A stretch of 64,000 bases of DNA from Sporosarcina sp. BI001-red (GTDB lineage: Bacteria; Bacillota; Bacilli; Bacillales_A; Planococcaceae), in assembly GCF_003384035.1 (NCBI RefSeq), contig NZ_QQAK01000013.1, positions 62,001-126,000 on the forward strand, in the 5' to 3' direction. Made by a program: the position numbers and the translations under genes. Position 1 is the stretch's first letter; the number at the start of each line of letters is the position of its first letter. Positions 1-8,985 of the stretch are shown one piece after another. Under the pieces are notes generated by a model. That model was not told the DNA's origin and did not search any database. It saw nothing but the letters and a program-made list of their open reading frames with translations.

Positions 1-714
1 ATCATCGTCCGTATCTGGTCGATCTATGAGATTTACAAAAGAAGAAAAGAAAGGCTCGATGCCGATGTCCTTTAATGCGGAGCCTTTACCAGTCGGAAAG
101 ACTCTTCCGTCCTGTACTTGTGTCTTCAACGTTTCCATCCAAATCGTTTCATCATAGCCTGTTTCTAAATATTGATTGAGTAACACTTCATCTCGCTCCG
201 CAAGCCATTCCACCAATTCTTCAGACATTGTTCCATCATTTGCGATTTGTCCCAAGTCGAAACAATTTACAGACAACGCTTCTTGCAGTTCGTTCATAAT
301 GGCAGCTTCATCAGCTGTTTCCCGATCCATCTTGTTCATAAATAAAAATGTGGGAACCTTTGCATCTCGCAGCAATTGCCAGACCCGTTCTGTATGCCCT
401 TGGACACCGTCAACAGCACTCACTAATATAATCGCAGCGTCCATTACTTGAACAGCGCGTTCCATCTCAGGGGAGAAGTCGGTATGCCCCGGAGTATCGA
501 TTAATGTAAATGCGCTTCCCTCATACTCAATCTCCGCCTGTTCCGCAAACACAGTAATTCCACGTGCGCGTTCAATCGAATGATTATCCAAAAAAGTATC
601 TTGATGATCCACCCGACCACGTTCCCGTATCTGTTTCGTCAAGAAAAGAAGTTGTTCTGAAAAAGTTGTTTTCCCCGCATCCACATGCGCAAGAATTCCT
701 ATTGTTTGTTTCAT
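1..714 (-). CDS. TetM-like ribosomal-protection GTPase (partial, N-terminal 238 aa)
   Basis: The frame is open to the left edge, so only the first 238 residues are present. The protein begins MKQTIGILAHVDAGKTTFSE: the P-loop AHVDAGKT is at residues 9-16, the switch I region RARGIT follows near 50, the G3 motif DTPGH near 74 and the G4 motif NKMD near 128. This is the translation-factor GTPase order of EF-G and of the Tet(M)/Tet(O) ribosomal protection group; the short gap between P-loop and switch I and the divergent sequence fit the chromosomal Tet-like paralogues of Bacillales rather than fusA. It would act on the ribosome, removing bound inhibitor by GTP hydrolysis. Whether it gives tetracycline resistance cannot be read from this part. 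Start ATG at 714. Confidence 0.8.
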   Translation of the reverse strand, partial: MKQTIGILAHVDAGKTTFSEQLLFLTKQIRERGRVDHQDTFLDNHSIERARGITVFAEQAEIEYEGSAFTLIDTPGHTDFSPEMERAVQVMDAAIILVSAVDGVQGHTERVWQLLRDAKVPTFLFMNKMDRETADEAAIMNELQEALSVNCFDLGQIANDGTMSEELVEWLAERDEVLLNQYLETGYDETIWMETLKTQVQDGRVFPTGKGSALKDIGIEPFFSSFVNLIDRPDTDDD

Positions 715-794
715 CTATGTACCCGCCATTTCACTAAGTCGTTGTATGGACAGTATAGCACCAACACGATTTCAGATGAAATACGGAATGTCTT

Positions 795-1130
795 TTATCG
801 CAAGTGTAACCATATCCAAAAAACATGAAATCCAGATAGGACTGCATAAAGTCCAACTGTAAATTGAAGAAGTCTTTGCACGATCCTTGAACGAGCAACA
901 ACCGGTTGAAAAGTAAATAGGACTAATGGAAATACAACCTTTACAAAATAAAATCCCAAAACACTATATTCATACACATAGTCCATCACTGGATTCGCTT
1001 CCTCAATCAGCTCAAAACGTAATCCGAAATCGGTAGCCAGCGCATCGAATAGAGACATTCCTAACAGCAGCCAAAGCAAGCGATTCGAACCAACTGAAAT
1101 AAAACCTTCAATTCTTTTCACATCTTCCAT
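795..1130 (-). CDS. DUF5658-like small membrane protein
   Basis: A 111-residue protein with about three hydrophobic segments (near residues 17-33, 55-75 and 88-108), so an integral membrane protein. The pattern of a first helix followed by a short loop containing an E-A-N-P-V motif before the second helix is typical of DUF5658-type proteins of unknown function. A ribosome binding site (GGGGAGT) lies just upstream of the ATG at 1130. It stands alone between the TetM-like gene and a non-coding stretch, on the same strand as the former. No function is assigned. Confidence 0.6.
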   Translation of the reverse strand: MEDVKRIEGFISVGSNRLLWLLLGMSLFDALATDFGLRFELIEEANPVMDYVYEYSVLGFYFVKVVFPLVLFTFQPVVARSRIVQRLLQFTVGLYAVLSGFHVFWIWLHLR

Positions 1131-1616
1131 AGAAACTCCCCATTCTGATAGGCATTGCTAGTAGCATGCATAACAAAAAGATCGTCTATACAAGGAGCTG
1201 AAATTCTATCCCTCAGATATGCGCTTATCTGAAACAGATGGCAGCATAGGTAATTATGTGGTTCTAAACTTAAATGTAATTTATTGCAGAGATGAAAATT
1301 TAATACAATATCTTATGCGTGTTAATAAAAAGATAGACTGTTTTACTCAATTCGCATATTAGCAAAAGTGTTTTTTAAGGTGAAAATTAAATATTGTGAA
1401 TAAGGTTAGGAGATTCATTGGGAATTTGATACAATTTAACTGGGATGATGAACTATTAAGTTATACAAACCGTTAGATTTACGGAGTGTATATAAAATTA
1501 GAAAAATAGCGGTTTGTTTAATTCTAATGTGTCTCATTGTTACCTATCCATAGGGGAATGAAAAAATAAGGTAAGGAATTTGAGTTGGAACAAACTAAAA
1601 GAGAGAGTGGATAATT
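1131..1616. other. Intergenic stretch without a recognised gene
   Basis: About 490 AT-rich bases between divergent genes. I see no ORF with a credible ribosome binding site and no strong hairpin followed by a T-run. Promoters for the two flanking genes are presumably here, but no clear -35/-10 pair with correct spacing could be singled out. Confidence 0.4.
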
Positions 1617-2153
1617 ATGATAATATGGTTTCGCCACTTACCGAAAATAAGTATGGATATGGTAGAATGGATTCCTTTCATAAAGAGTAAGTGGTTTCGA
1701 AGGTACTATATGAAGTTTGTTTATTTACTCCAGATAATTATTTTTCTGATGTCTCTATTACTTGATGCGTGGGTTAGTCGTATCGATACGTATTCTCTGA
1801 TCTTAATAGGTCTCTTTGTTTTCATCATTCATGAATCCCTTCACATTCTTGTGATAAATAATAAAGGCGATATTAGCTTAACATTTAGCGGTACATTCTT
1901 TTGGATACATACAAATGCAGTCTTATCTAAAATGAGATTTTGGTTCTTCATGAGCCTTCCCTTCTTTGCATTGTCCGTAATGCCTGCCATTGTATCAGTC
2001 TTTGTATCAGGAAATATTAAATCGATTTTATTGTTTGTAAGTTGGATAAACTTAATAATCTCAGCATCTGATATCATAAATTCATTGTTAATTGCCATTA
2101 AACCGAAAAACTCAGTATTTTGCAGAGGTTATTATCGAGTGGAGAAGAGTTAG
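1617..2153 (+). CDS. DUF3267-type putative membrane metalloprotease
   Basis: A 178-residue protein with four or five hydrophobic segments. An HESLH sequence (HExxH zinc-ligand pattern) sits inside the second membrane segment at about residues 72-76, as in the DUF3267 family of integral-membrane putative zincins. A GAGAGAG ribosome binding site precedes the ATG. The substrate is unknown; family members are often found with sporulation or accessory genes. The C-terminal end is rather short and basic, so a recent truncation is possible. The neighbouring region is AT-rich and carries a gene fragment, which suggests an accessory segment. Confidence 0.6.
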   Translation: MIIWFRHLPKISMDMVEWIPFIKSKWFRRYYMKFVYLLQIIIFLMSLLLDAWVSRIDTYSLILIGLFVFIIHESLHILVINNKGDISLTFSGTFFWIHTNAVLSKMRFWFFMSLPFFALSVMPAIVSVFVSGNIKSILLFVSWINLIISASDIINSLLIAIKPKNSVFCRGYYRVEKS

Positions 2154-2264
2154 TAGCATTTCTACAATTAAGGTCTAAGATAAGTGATGCAAAAAAACAT
2201 TTAATTTTATATTTTTTACAAACGGATAGCTTCACTCAAATAAGGCCTCAACAAATGGGAGCGC

Positions 2265-2600
2265 TTGTTGAACTACATGAAATCGTCAATTGATATTCTT
2301 CTTTATTACGCAACCAGACCAAAACGTATCGAAACAACTAAGCAATTCAGTATATGCCGATTTAAATTTTTTTCTAACAGTGAGATGATCTTTGGCACTT
2401 TAGGTGGGGTTAATTTCATTGATACAAATCTTGGAGAAGGAAAAATGCCAATCTCATTTGATAGGTGTGACCTAGAAGGAAGTAAATTTAGTAACAGTAA
2501 TCTTAGAATTGTAGAAATACAAAATAGTGATGTGACAGGTATGAAAATAGATGATGTTCCAGTAGAAAAGCTTATTGATGCTTACTATCGAATTGAATGA
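2265..2600 (+). pseudogene. Pentapeptide-repeat protein, probably a C-terminal remnant
   Basis: The frame gives 111 residues from a TTG codon. Residues about 45-90 show irregular five-residue periodicity (…DRCDLEGSKFSNSNLR…), followed by a TGMKIDDVPVEKLIDAY tail like the end of many Bacillales pentapeptide-repeat proteins. The N-terminal part looks truncated. Just upstream, from about 2129 to 2293, a second frame encodes an uninterrupted hydrophilic stretch (…GEELVAFLQLRSKISDAK…) that runs into a stop and overlaps the start of this one; one reading is a frameshifted older gene. Function unknown. It could also be a genuine short gene started at TTG with the GGGAG sequence before it. Confidence 0.4.
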
Positions 2601-2739
2601 AAATATCACCTTTGATTTTAATTGCTTCTTTAACCAATGGATGAAATAGCTTTATAAGCGATTGCGCCTATTCAGTAAAAGGGGAACATTCTTGAAAGTA
2701 AGTGGAAATAAAATACTAAATAAAAAAGGAGTCTTTTTA

Positions 2740-3297
2740 TTGAAACAAGCCTTACTAGTCATTGATGCACAACAAGAATTAATTGATGGTAATGAAAAAG
2801 AGATGAGCGTCTTCAATAAAGATAATCTGTTGGATACTATTAATTCAGTGTTGAAAAAGGCATTAGTCTCGGAAAGTATTGTTGTTTTCATACGTGATAA
2901 AGATGTTGCAGAAGGCCAGGGGAAAGGATTCGAGATTCATCCCGATATTGATATACCTAAAGGGGCAAAGATATTTGATAAAGAGGCAACAAATTCGTTT
3001 TACGGCACTCCATTATTGGGTTTTTTACAAGTTAATAGGGTTGAACACCTGGTTGTAATGGGTTGCAAGACGGAGCATTGTATCGATACAGCAATTAGAA
3101 CAGCAACAGTCAATGGTTTCGACGTGACCTTAGTTGGAGATGGTCACTCAACAACAGATTCCCAATCTATCACTGCCGAGCAGATTATCGACCATCATAA
3201 TGAAGTCCTGCATGGGCATTACAATGTTGATAATTTTTCAGTAGTTAGAAATGGGAGTGAAGATTTATTTATACCTAATCACGATGATTATCGATAA
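2740..3297 (+). CDS. Isochorismatase-family cysteine hydrolase
   Basis: A 185-residue cytosolic hydrolase. The three catalytic residues of the family are visible: Asp in LLVIDAQ near residue 8, Lys in FDKEATNSFYGT near residue 84, and Cys in MGCKTEHCID near residue 119. The GCKTEHCIDTAIR motif is typical of the group that includes nicotinamidases and many uncharacterised amidases. The start is TTG at 2740, because AAAAAAGGAG lies eight bases upstream; an upstream in-frame start at 2662 has no ribosome binding site. Substrate unknown. The gene is followed by a hairpin and appears monocistronic. Confidence 0.8.
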   Translation: MKQALLVIDAQQELIDGNEKEMSVFNKDNLLDTINSVLKKALVSESIVVFIRDKDVAEGQGKGFEIHPDIDIPKGAKIFDKEATNSFYGTPLLGFLQVNRVEHLVVMGCKTEHCIDTAIRTATVNGFDVTLVGDGHSTTDSQSITAEQIIDHHNEVLHGHYNVDNFSVVRNGSEDLFIPNHDDYR

Positions 3298-3386
3298 AAT
3301 TTATTTATATTCTCTTCAATCGGACAATTCTTATTCAATTATTTGAATCATGAATGATACGGAAAAATTACAATGAATGAAAATGA

Positions 3387-3411
3387 GACTGGCTATATTT
3401 TATAGTCAGTC
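3387..3411 (+). terminator. Hairpin after cysteine hydrolase gene
   Basis: GACTGGCTATA pairs with TATAGTCAGTC across a three-base loop (one mismatch). The T-run behind it is interrupted, so termination may be weak. Confidence 0.5.
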
Positions 3412-3445
3412 CTATTTGTATTTCCTTTTTATTCAATATCGACTA

Positions 3446-3473
3446 TTGATTAACAATAGTGGTTTGTTATAAT
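3446..3473 (+). promoter_or_regulatory. Candidate promoter of ABC exporter operon with palindromic operator
   Basis: TTGATT at 3446-3451 and TATAAT at 3468-3473 are separated by 16 bases. A perfect 7-bp inverted repeat, ACTATTG-ATTAA-CAATAGT (3442-3460), covers the -35 box and would place a repressor over it. Confidence 0.55.
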
Positions 3474-3517
3474 TGCAGGTAGAATGTTCAGAATAATATA
3501 ATTGAAGGGGTGTAGAT

Positions 3518-4402
3518 TTGAGCAGAATCGTAATAAAGGATATCTCCAAAACCTATAAAAGCCATGTAGTCCTAAACTCGATTTCATTGACAATTGATGA
3601 AGCTGGCATTTGGGCATTAGTTGCGCCTAATGGAGCGGGTAAGACGACATTACTCAATATTGTCGCGAATTTGCTGAAACCGAGTTCTGGAAAGGTGACG
3701 TTATTTGGAAAAACCAATACGGATCATCGGATTTTTAAGGAGGTTTCTTATTTACAGGATAACTCGGTATTGTTCGACTATCTGACGGGGTACGATCATT
3801 TGAAATATGTCTGTGATGTCCAAAAACTCCCAAAGAATCGAATTGCAGAAACCGCAGCTTACGTCGGGATGGAAGGTTATTTAAAGAAGCGAGTGGGTAG
3901 TTATTCGCTTGGTATGAAGCAGCATTTGCTGCTCGCGGCTTCCATCCTTTCCAAACCTAAGATTTTACTGATGGATGAACCCTTGAATGGGCTCGACCCT
4001 TCCAGTGCGATTCTTGTGAGAAATATTTTGAAGGAATTGGCTGCTCAAGGTACAACAATCATCCTCTCATCGCATAACTTGAGTGAAATTGATCGGGTTA
4101 CTCGACAGGTGCTGTTTCTAAAAGATGGGAAACTACTAGAAGAGAACATGGCACACTATGAAATGATCTCCTATCAGTTCACCATGTTGCAAAATGAGGA
4201 GTGGGAAACAAGGCTGAAGACATTTAGTTTTCCTTTTGAAAAAGTGGACAAAGGGTATGACATTCAGCTGGCACACCACTCATTTCAGGATTTACTCAAT
4301 CTAGTTGCTGCCGCGACAATCAGTATACAGGATATTCAAAAAGTTATCTCAGGAACTGAAAAACGTTATGCAGAACTGTTTAACGTACGAGAACCCGTAT
4401 GA
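3518..4402 (+). CDS. ABC transporter ATP-binding protein
   Basis: A 294-residue nucleotide-binding subunit. The P-loop is APNGAGKTT at 36-44 (the usual first glycine is alanine), Q-loop YLQD near 78-81, signature SLGMKQ near 130-135, Walker B ILLMDEP near 149-155, and switch histidine in SSHNL near 187. The last 90 residues form the extra C-terminal domain common in ABC-2 type exporters. Start is TTG at 3518 with GAAGGGGTG upstream. Its stop overlaps the ATG of the next gene by four bases, so it is translationally coupled to two large permeases. The set resembles bacitracin/lantibiotic or YtrBCD-type exporters, but the cargo cannot be named. Confidence 0.85.
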   Translation: MSRIVIKDISKTYKSHVVLNSISLTIDEAGIWALVAPNGAGKTTLLNIVANLLKPSSGKVTLFGKTNTDHRIFKEVSYLQDNSVLFDYLTGYDHLKYVCDVQKLPKNRIAETAAYVGMEGYLKKRVGSYSLGMKQHLLLAASILSKPKILLMDEPLNGLDPSSAILVRNILKELAAQGTTIILSSHNLSEIDRVTRQVLFLKDGKLLEENMAHYEMISYQFTMLQNEEWETRLKTFSFPFEKVDKGYDIQLAHHSFQDLLNLVAAATISIQDIQKVISGTEKRYAELFNVREPV

Positions 4403-5499
4403 AAACCAGTATGTTTGAATGGAAAAAGATCCGAAGGCTTAAACTTTTTGTGGCATTGGCAGCAGCCACTTTTTTACTGATAACCGGGATGTATATACAC
4501 AATGTCGTACAACAAGATTTGATTCCAGCGAAAAAGATTGAGTACTTCTCAAAGTTTCTCACAGAAGTTTCCCAGCAAAATGATACTGATCAGCAAACTC
4601 TTCAAAAGAGTGAAGATCCAGAAACCAAAATGCGTCTTGAGATTGGTATGGCGTTGGTTGGAGCATTGAAAGAATTGCAAGATGCCATTGAAAACAGGGA
4701 AGGAAATGCTGAACTGAGTTTCGAAAATACCGTGTATCAAATAGCCACGGAGTACAAATCAGCATTAGGAACATTTTCTCTGAGCCAAAAAGAAATGGAT
4801 CACATCACACAAGTCAATCAGGAATTAAAAAAGCGCAACTTGATAAAAGAAGATTTTGATTTATCGATTGCCCAGCCGTTGTTCATGAAAAAGGTGACTC
4901 ATTTGCTGTTAAGCCCTGTTGGCTTCTTAATAGCCACCTTACTGATTGGTAATGCCTTCACAAAAGAATGGGATGATAAATCAATGCAGTTCAATCGTGT
5001 GCTCCCGGTTTCATCGGCAGAGAGAATAATAGGTCGTCTCTTCAGTTACTGGCTCGCATCGTTTGTCTGGCTAATAATTATCTATGGGATTTCGTTCTCT
5101 CTTCCTTATGCAGGTGGTCGTACAGAACAGTCATTGTTCAGTTACCCATTTGCTAATTCTAATGGACAGTTCAATGAGGCAGGTGGACTCCTCGTAAATT
5201 CAGGTATCTACAGTGTATTGTTCCTCTTGTTTTCATTTACAATCTTTTTACTTGTTGGGAGCATGTTGCGAAATGCTATTATAACTGTGCTACTGGTATC
5301 AGCGGTTTTTATCGGAGGATGGATCGTAACCTCAGTCGGTGTGATATCTGTCTGGGATCCGTTTACGTACCAACAGCCGATTCAGGTAGCAGAGCAGCAA
5401 AAAAGCCTTTCTCCAATTAGTTTACTGATCCTATCTGGACTTTCTATCGTTGGAACAATCCTTGCGTGCATCGCAGACAAAAGGAGGGCACTCTCATGA
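4399..5499 (+). CDS. ABC-2 type transporter permease (first)
   Basis: A 366-residue membrane protein: one membrane helix near 14-33, a long charged extracytoplasmic segment (about 34-170), then five or more helices from 175 to the C-terminus. That one-plus-many layout with a large outer loop matches ABC-2 type permeases with an enlarged first loop. ATGA overlap with the ATPase gene, and its stop overlaps the next start, so the three are one transcript. It shares architecture with the next permease, and the two probably form a heterodimer around the ATPase. Confidence 0.8.
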   Translation: MKTSMFEWKKIRRLKLFVALAAATFLLITGMYIHNVVQQDLIPAKKIEYFSKFLTEVSQQNDTDQQTLQKSEDPETKMRLEIGMALVGALKELQDAIENREGNAELSFENTVYQIATEYKSALGTFSLSQKEMDHITQVNQELKKRNLIKEDFDLSIAQPLFMKKVTHLLLSPVGFLIATLLIGNAFTKEWDDKSMQFNRVLPVSSAERIIGRLFSYWLASFVWLIIIYGISFSLPYAGGRTEQSLFSYPFANSNGQFNEAGGLLVNSGIYSVLFLLFSFTIFLLVGSMLRNAIITVLLVSAVFIGGWIVTSVGVISVWDPFTYQQPIQVAEQQKSLSPISLLILSGLSIVGTILACIADKRRALS

Positions 5500-6788
5500 A
5501 AACCTTCTTGTTCGAATGCAAAAAACTGTTTAGGAAAAGAAAGGTATGGACGGCAGCGATTTTAACCTCAGCAGCAATTATCGTTCTGTACCTCTTTTTC
5601 TATCATACTGCTGAAAGCATCCGGTCTGTAAATAGTCTGAAAGCAGAACAGTACAAAAACGTATTCACATCAATGTCCGAAGAGGCGCGTACAGAAATAG
5701 CACGATCAGAACGTACAGGGGATGATAGCGCAGTCAAGGGATTGAAAGAAGCAATTGTCCGCGCGGAGAAATCTCAAGAGAACTATGAGCAGCTGATTTC
5801 TGATTTTCAAAATCGTTCCTGGAAAAGAATTTACCAACAAGATCTAGATTTCCTGGAGATCGCAATAAATGAAAAAGGAAGTACGATTATCGAGGAACAA
5901 CCAATTAATGACTTTACACTGCGTGCAACCAAGATAGAAAAAGAGTGGTTGCTGAAGAGGAATTTGGATCCACTAATTCAACAAACAGTTTATACAGCCT
6001 ATTTGCCGACAATCTATGATACGTTCACTGGAAAAGCTGTGGAAGAGTGGAAGAAAATCACTACACGGTATGCTGAAACAGGCGTTGGCTTTACGTATAC
6101 GATGATGTCTAAATATTACTTACCGTTGCTTGGGCTCATTTCCTGTTTTGTGTTTGGAAATGGTTTTTCCTCACAGATGAATCGGAAAGAACGGGGATTG
6201 CATTTCGCGATGACCCAACCTGTACGAAAAACTACGCTGTTCACGGCGAACTATGGAAGTGCAATTATATCGGTTGTCGGTTTCTTTTTATTCCTTACGG
6301 GACTTCCATTTTTGTGTAGTCTTTTAACAAAAGGGATTGGAAGTTTTCAGTTTCCTGTGCTTGTGTATGAAGGTGGTAAGGAAAATCCATTCGGCAGTGA
6401 GTTTAATGCTCTGAATCCAGAAACGGATCTGTTCCACTTCATACCTTTTCAAACTTATTTTCTGAAAGCGCTTGTTCTTGGAGTATTACTAACGCTGGTT
6501 TTGCTCGGGTTGTATACGCTTTACTCATTACTTATAAAATCAGCTATTGGCACATTGGTGTTGACGGGGGGGACCGCAGCAGTTGGATGGATACTCTTAA
6601 AGACATCTCCATACAATCCATTCACCTACTTAGATATTCATGGTGTTTTAAATGGAACGCTTGCTGCAGAAGCGTTTAATCCAGCCTTCTCGTTTGAGTC
6701 AGGAGTAGGTGTATTAGCAGTAACAGTAATCGTATTTCTAACGATCAACTTCTTAGTGTTTCAATGGTTAAGCAGAAGAGTTGCCTAG
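5496..6788 (+). CDS. ABC-2 type transporter permease (second)
   Basis: A 430-residue membrane protein with one N-terminal helix near 19-38, a long external segment rich in charged residues (about 40-200) and a block of helices from about 205 to the end. The start chosen is ATG 5496: AAAGGAGG lies eight bases before it and it overlaps the preceding stop (ATGA). It is paralogous in layout to the first permease. The operon ends at a strong hairpin at 6797. Cargo unknown; peptide antibiotics or lipids are the commonest for such pairs. Confidence 0.8.
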   Translation: MKTFLFECKKLFRKRKVWTAAILTSAAIIVLYLFFYHTAESIRSVNSLKAEQYKNVFTSMSEEARTEIARSERTGDDSAVKGLKEAIVRAEKSQENYEQLISDFQNRSWKRIYQQDLDFLEIAINEKGSTIIEEQPINDFTLRATKIEKEWLLKRNLDPLIQQTVYTAYLPTIYDTFTGKAVEEWKKITTRYAETGVGFTYTMMSKYYLPLLGLISCFVFGNGFSSQMNRKERGLHFAMTQPVRKTTLFTANYGSAIISVVGFFLFLTGLPFLCSLLTKGIGSFQFPVLVYEGGKENPFGSEFNALNPETDLFHFIPFQTYFLKALVLGVLLTLVLLGLYTLYSLLIKSAIGTLVLTGGTAAVGWILLKTSPYNPFTYLDIHGVLNGTLAAEAFNPAFSFESGVGVLAVTVIVFLTINFLVFQWLSRRVA

Positions 6789-6796
6789 TGAAAAGG

Positions 6797-6826
6797 ACTG
6801 ATCACTTGTATAAATAAGTGATCAGT
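6797..6826 (+). terminator. Terminator of ABC operon
   Basis: Perfect 11-bp stem ACTGATCACTT / AAGTGATCAGT with an 8-base loop, directly after the second permease gene. The T-run is short. Confidence 0.65.
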
Positions 6827-7034
6827 CTGTACATAGTTTTGAGTTTCTGTGTTATAAGCTTTCATTTTAAGTACTATAATTCTTCAAGTAACTGGCTGAT
6901 AAAAATTAATATTATGAAACGTGGGCGTCTAATGGATAAGCGCTTAACTTCACTCAGGGCTACTTTGATTAAGAAGGACTTATCCCTTTATTATTGAATT
7001 GGAGTAATAGAACATTGAATATAGGAGTGAAATT

Positions 7035-7844
7035 ATGAGTGAAATAATTAATTATTATAATCAATTTGATGAGTGGGGAAGACTGGATCGAGAACCAATT
7101 GAATTCCAAGTAAACTGGCAATTTATAAAAAAATATATGCCTAAAACGGGCCATGTGCTGGATAACGGTGCTGGGCCAGGGAAATACTCAATCGAGCTAG
7201 CTAAAGAAGGTTATCAGGTAACTCTAACCGATTTTACACCAAGGTCAGTTGAAATTGCACAACATAAGGCAAAAGAACTCAATTTAGAAAGACAATTTCA
7301 TGGTTTTTATGTAGCAGATGCGAAAGAACTAAATATGATTAAAAATGAACAGTTTGATGCGGCATTAATGCTTGGCCCTATGTATCATTTACAGAAAGAA
7401 ATGGATCGTATAAAAGCAGTTAAAGAATTAAAAAGGGTTACAAAAAAGAACGGACTTGTTTTTGTCGCCTTTATGCCAAGAGTTCGCCATATACTTACAT
7501 CACTTTTATCTCCTTTAAACTGGAAACCAAATGATAACATGGATAGCATTATTCAATTTTCCCAGACAGGTTGCTTTAATCACGCAGATGAAGGACGTTT
7601 TACAGGTGCATACTACTTTAATATTGAGGACATTAATCCTTTCATGGAGGAACAAGGATTTGAAACTTTGGAATTAATAGGATCAAATGTAGGGGCTATA
7701 TTAAATAATGATAGCTGGAGTTACTGGAGAGATAAGGGGGAAGAAGAGGTGGAAAAAATAGTTACTTTAATTAAAGATAGAGCAGCAGATCCTTATGTTC
7801 TCGGTATATCTTCTCACTTGCTATATATAGGTAGAAAAAAATAA
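7035..7844 (+). CDS. Class I SAM-dependent methyltransferase
   Basis: A 269-residue protein. SAM-binding motif I is HVLDNGAGPGKYS near residues 37-49, motif II-like acidic loop VTLTDFTPRS follows, and DALMLGPMYHL near 112-120 is motif IV/V of small-molecule methyltransferases. Start ATG 7035 has ATAGGAGTGA upstream. It is monocistronic, ending in a terminator shared with the opposing YitT gene. The substrate is unknown. The region is AT-rich relative to neighbouring genes. Confidence 0.75.
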   Translation: MSEIINYYNQFDEWGRLDREPIEFQVNWQFIKKYMPKTGHVLDNGAGPGKYSIELAKEGYQVTLTDFTPRSVEIAQHKAKELNLERQFHGFYVADAKELNMIKNEQFDAALMLGPMYHLQKEMDRIKAVKELKRVTKKNGLVFVAFMPRVRHILTSLLSPLNWKPNDNMDSIIQFSQTGCFNHADEGRFTGAYYFNIEDINPFMEEQGFETLELIGSNVGAILNNDSWSYWRDKGEEEVEKIVTLIKDRAADPYVLGISSHLLYIGRKK

Positions 7845-7895
7845 AAGGGCTGTCGCAAGAGTCATTCCTCTGACTTCTTGGAACAGCCCTTTTTT
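7843..7895. terminator. Bidirectional terminator
   Basis: AAAAGGGCTGT pairs with ACAGCCCTTTT, with A-run and T-run on the two sides, between convergent genes. Confidence 0.75.
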
Positions 7896-7898
7896 GCA

Positions 7899-8762
7899 TC
7901 AATGGATTGCGGACTTAAACCGGGAACCGTGAGTCTCTTGCGTATCCATAATGGTCGTAAATGCGGAAGGGTCTATATCGTGTACGATCTCTTTCAACTT
8001 GGTCAATTCAAGGCGAGTCACCACTACATAAATGACATCTTTTTCGTTATCACTATATCCACCTTTACCGTGCAACTTTGTCACAGACCGTCCTAAACGC
8101 TTACCAATCGCAGTAGCTAATTCTTCGAATTCATCCGAAACGATAATGGCTGCTTTTGTCTCGTCAAATCCTTGAATTACCGCGTCGATTGCTTTAGCCG
8201 CTATGTAATAAGTCAAAATGGAGTACATTGCTTTTTCAGGCCCGAGAACAAAACCTGCCCAGCCGAAGATAAAGATGTTCAGGAACATTACAAATTCTCC
8301 GACAGAATAAGGTATCTTTTTAGTCAATAAAATCCCTAATATCTCAGTTCCATCCAGTGCACCACCATTTCGAATGACAATTCCTACACCCGCGCCAAGA
8401 AGTATTCCTCCAAATGCTGTTGCAAGTAGGGGGTCTGTCACAAAGGGGCCGACTGCTTTCAATGGAAATTCAATGACTGCCAAAAATACGATGGCAAAAG
8501 TGGAAGAGAGGAAGAAGTTTTTCCCGATATGCTTGTACCCGAAAAATACAAACGGTAAGTTAATAATTAGGATCAAAATTCCGAATGGGATATCAGTTAA
8601 GTAATTGATAATCAGTGAAATCCCGATAATCCCACCGTCAATGACAGAGTTAGGTATTAAAAATAGTTCCAATGCAACTGCGGCTAGGCCAGCGCCAAAC
8701 GCGATAAATAAATATCGAAGTATAAAGTGCCAGAATGTCTCCTTTTTATGCTCCTTTTTCAT
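7899..8762 (-). CDS. YitT family membrane protein (DUF161 + DUF2179)
   Basis: A 287-residue protein with five to six membrane helices in the first 200 residues and a soluble C-terminal domain of about 80 residues (…[29 protein letters not shown]…) of the DUF2179 type. The GGIIGISL and [11 protein letters not shown] motifs are typical of YitT-like transporters of unknown substrate. Start ATG 8762 has AAAGGTGG upstream. Two more YitT-type genes lie in the window (20087, 59554), the last lacking the soluble domain. Confidence 0.85.
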   Translation of the reverse strand: MKKEHKKETFWHFILRYLFIAFGAGLAAVALELFLIPNSVIDGGIIGISLIINYLTDIPFGILILIINLPFVFFGYKHIGKNFFLSSTFAIVFLAVIEFPLKAVGPFVTDPLLATAFGGILLGAGVGIVIRNGGALDGTEILGILLTKKIPYSVGEFVMFLNIFIFGWAGFVLGPEKAMYSILTYYIAAKAIDAVIQGFDETKAAIIVSDEFEELATAIGKRLGRSVTKLHGKGGYSDNEKDVIYVVVTRLELTKLKEIVHDIDPSAFTTIMDTQETHGSRFKSAIH

Positions 8763-8893
8763 AGGAAGTAACCACCTTTGTTCTATAGAGTTGTGCCCGG
8801 ATTATTATCAATATCTGGGAAGGAGGGAGCGGATATGTGTAGAATCATTCTGATTTAATAAGTATACCATTGTAACCGTTTACAGAAAAACTA

Positions 8894-8922
8894 TTGACAA
8901 TGCAGAAAAGCGAGTTTATTAT
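8894..8922 (+). promoter_or_regulatory. Promoter of nhaC
   Basis: TTGACA (8894-8899), 17-base spacer, TATTAT (8917-8922): a near-consensus vegetative promoter 64 bases before the nhaC start. Confidence 0.75.
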
Positions 8923-8925
8923 TCC

Positions 8926-8945
8926 ATTAACGACTATTAAGCGAC
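8926..8945 (+). promoter_or_regulatory. Candidate operator, tandem TTARCGAC motif (copy 1)
   Basis: ATTAACGACTATTAAGCGAC lies just downstream of the nhaC -10 box, over the likely transcription start. It consists of two TTA(A)(G)CGAC units about 11 bases apart. A copy with 16 of 20 bases identical is at 11780-11799, between the regulator gene and the enolase-superfamily gene, which suggests that one regulator binds both. Confidence 0.5.
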
Positions 8946-8985
8946 AGTTAGTGCTAGTCTGACATTTTACTGGGGGTGGTTCCAA

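Noticed and set aside
176..451. ORF on the plus strand opposite the TetM-like gene
   Set aside because: It is an antisense shadow of the GTPase frame, without a ribosome binding site.
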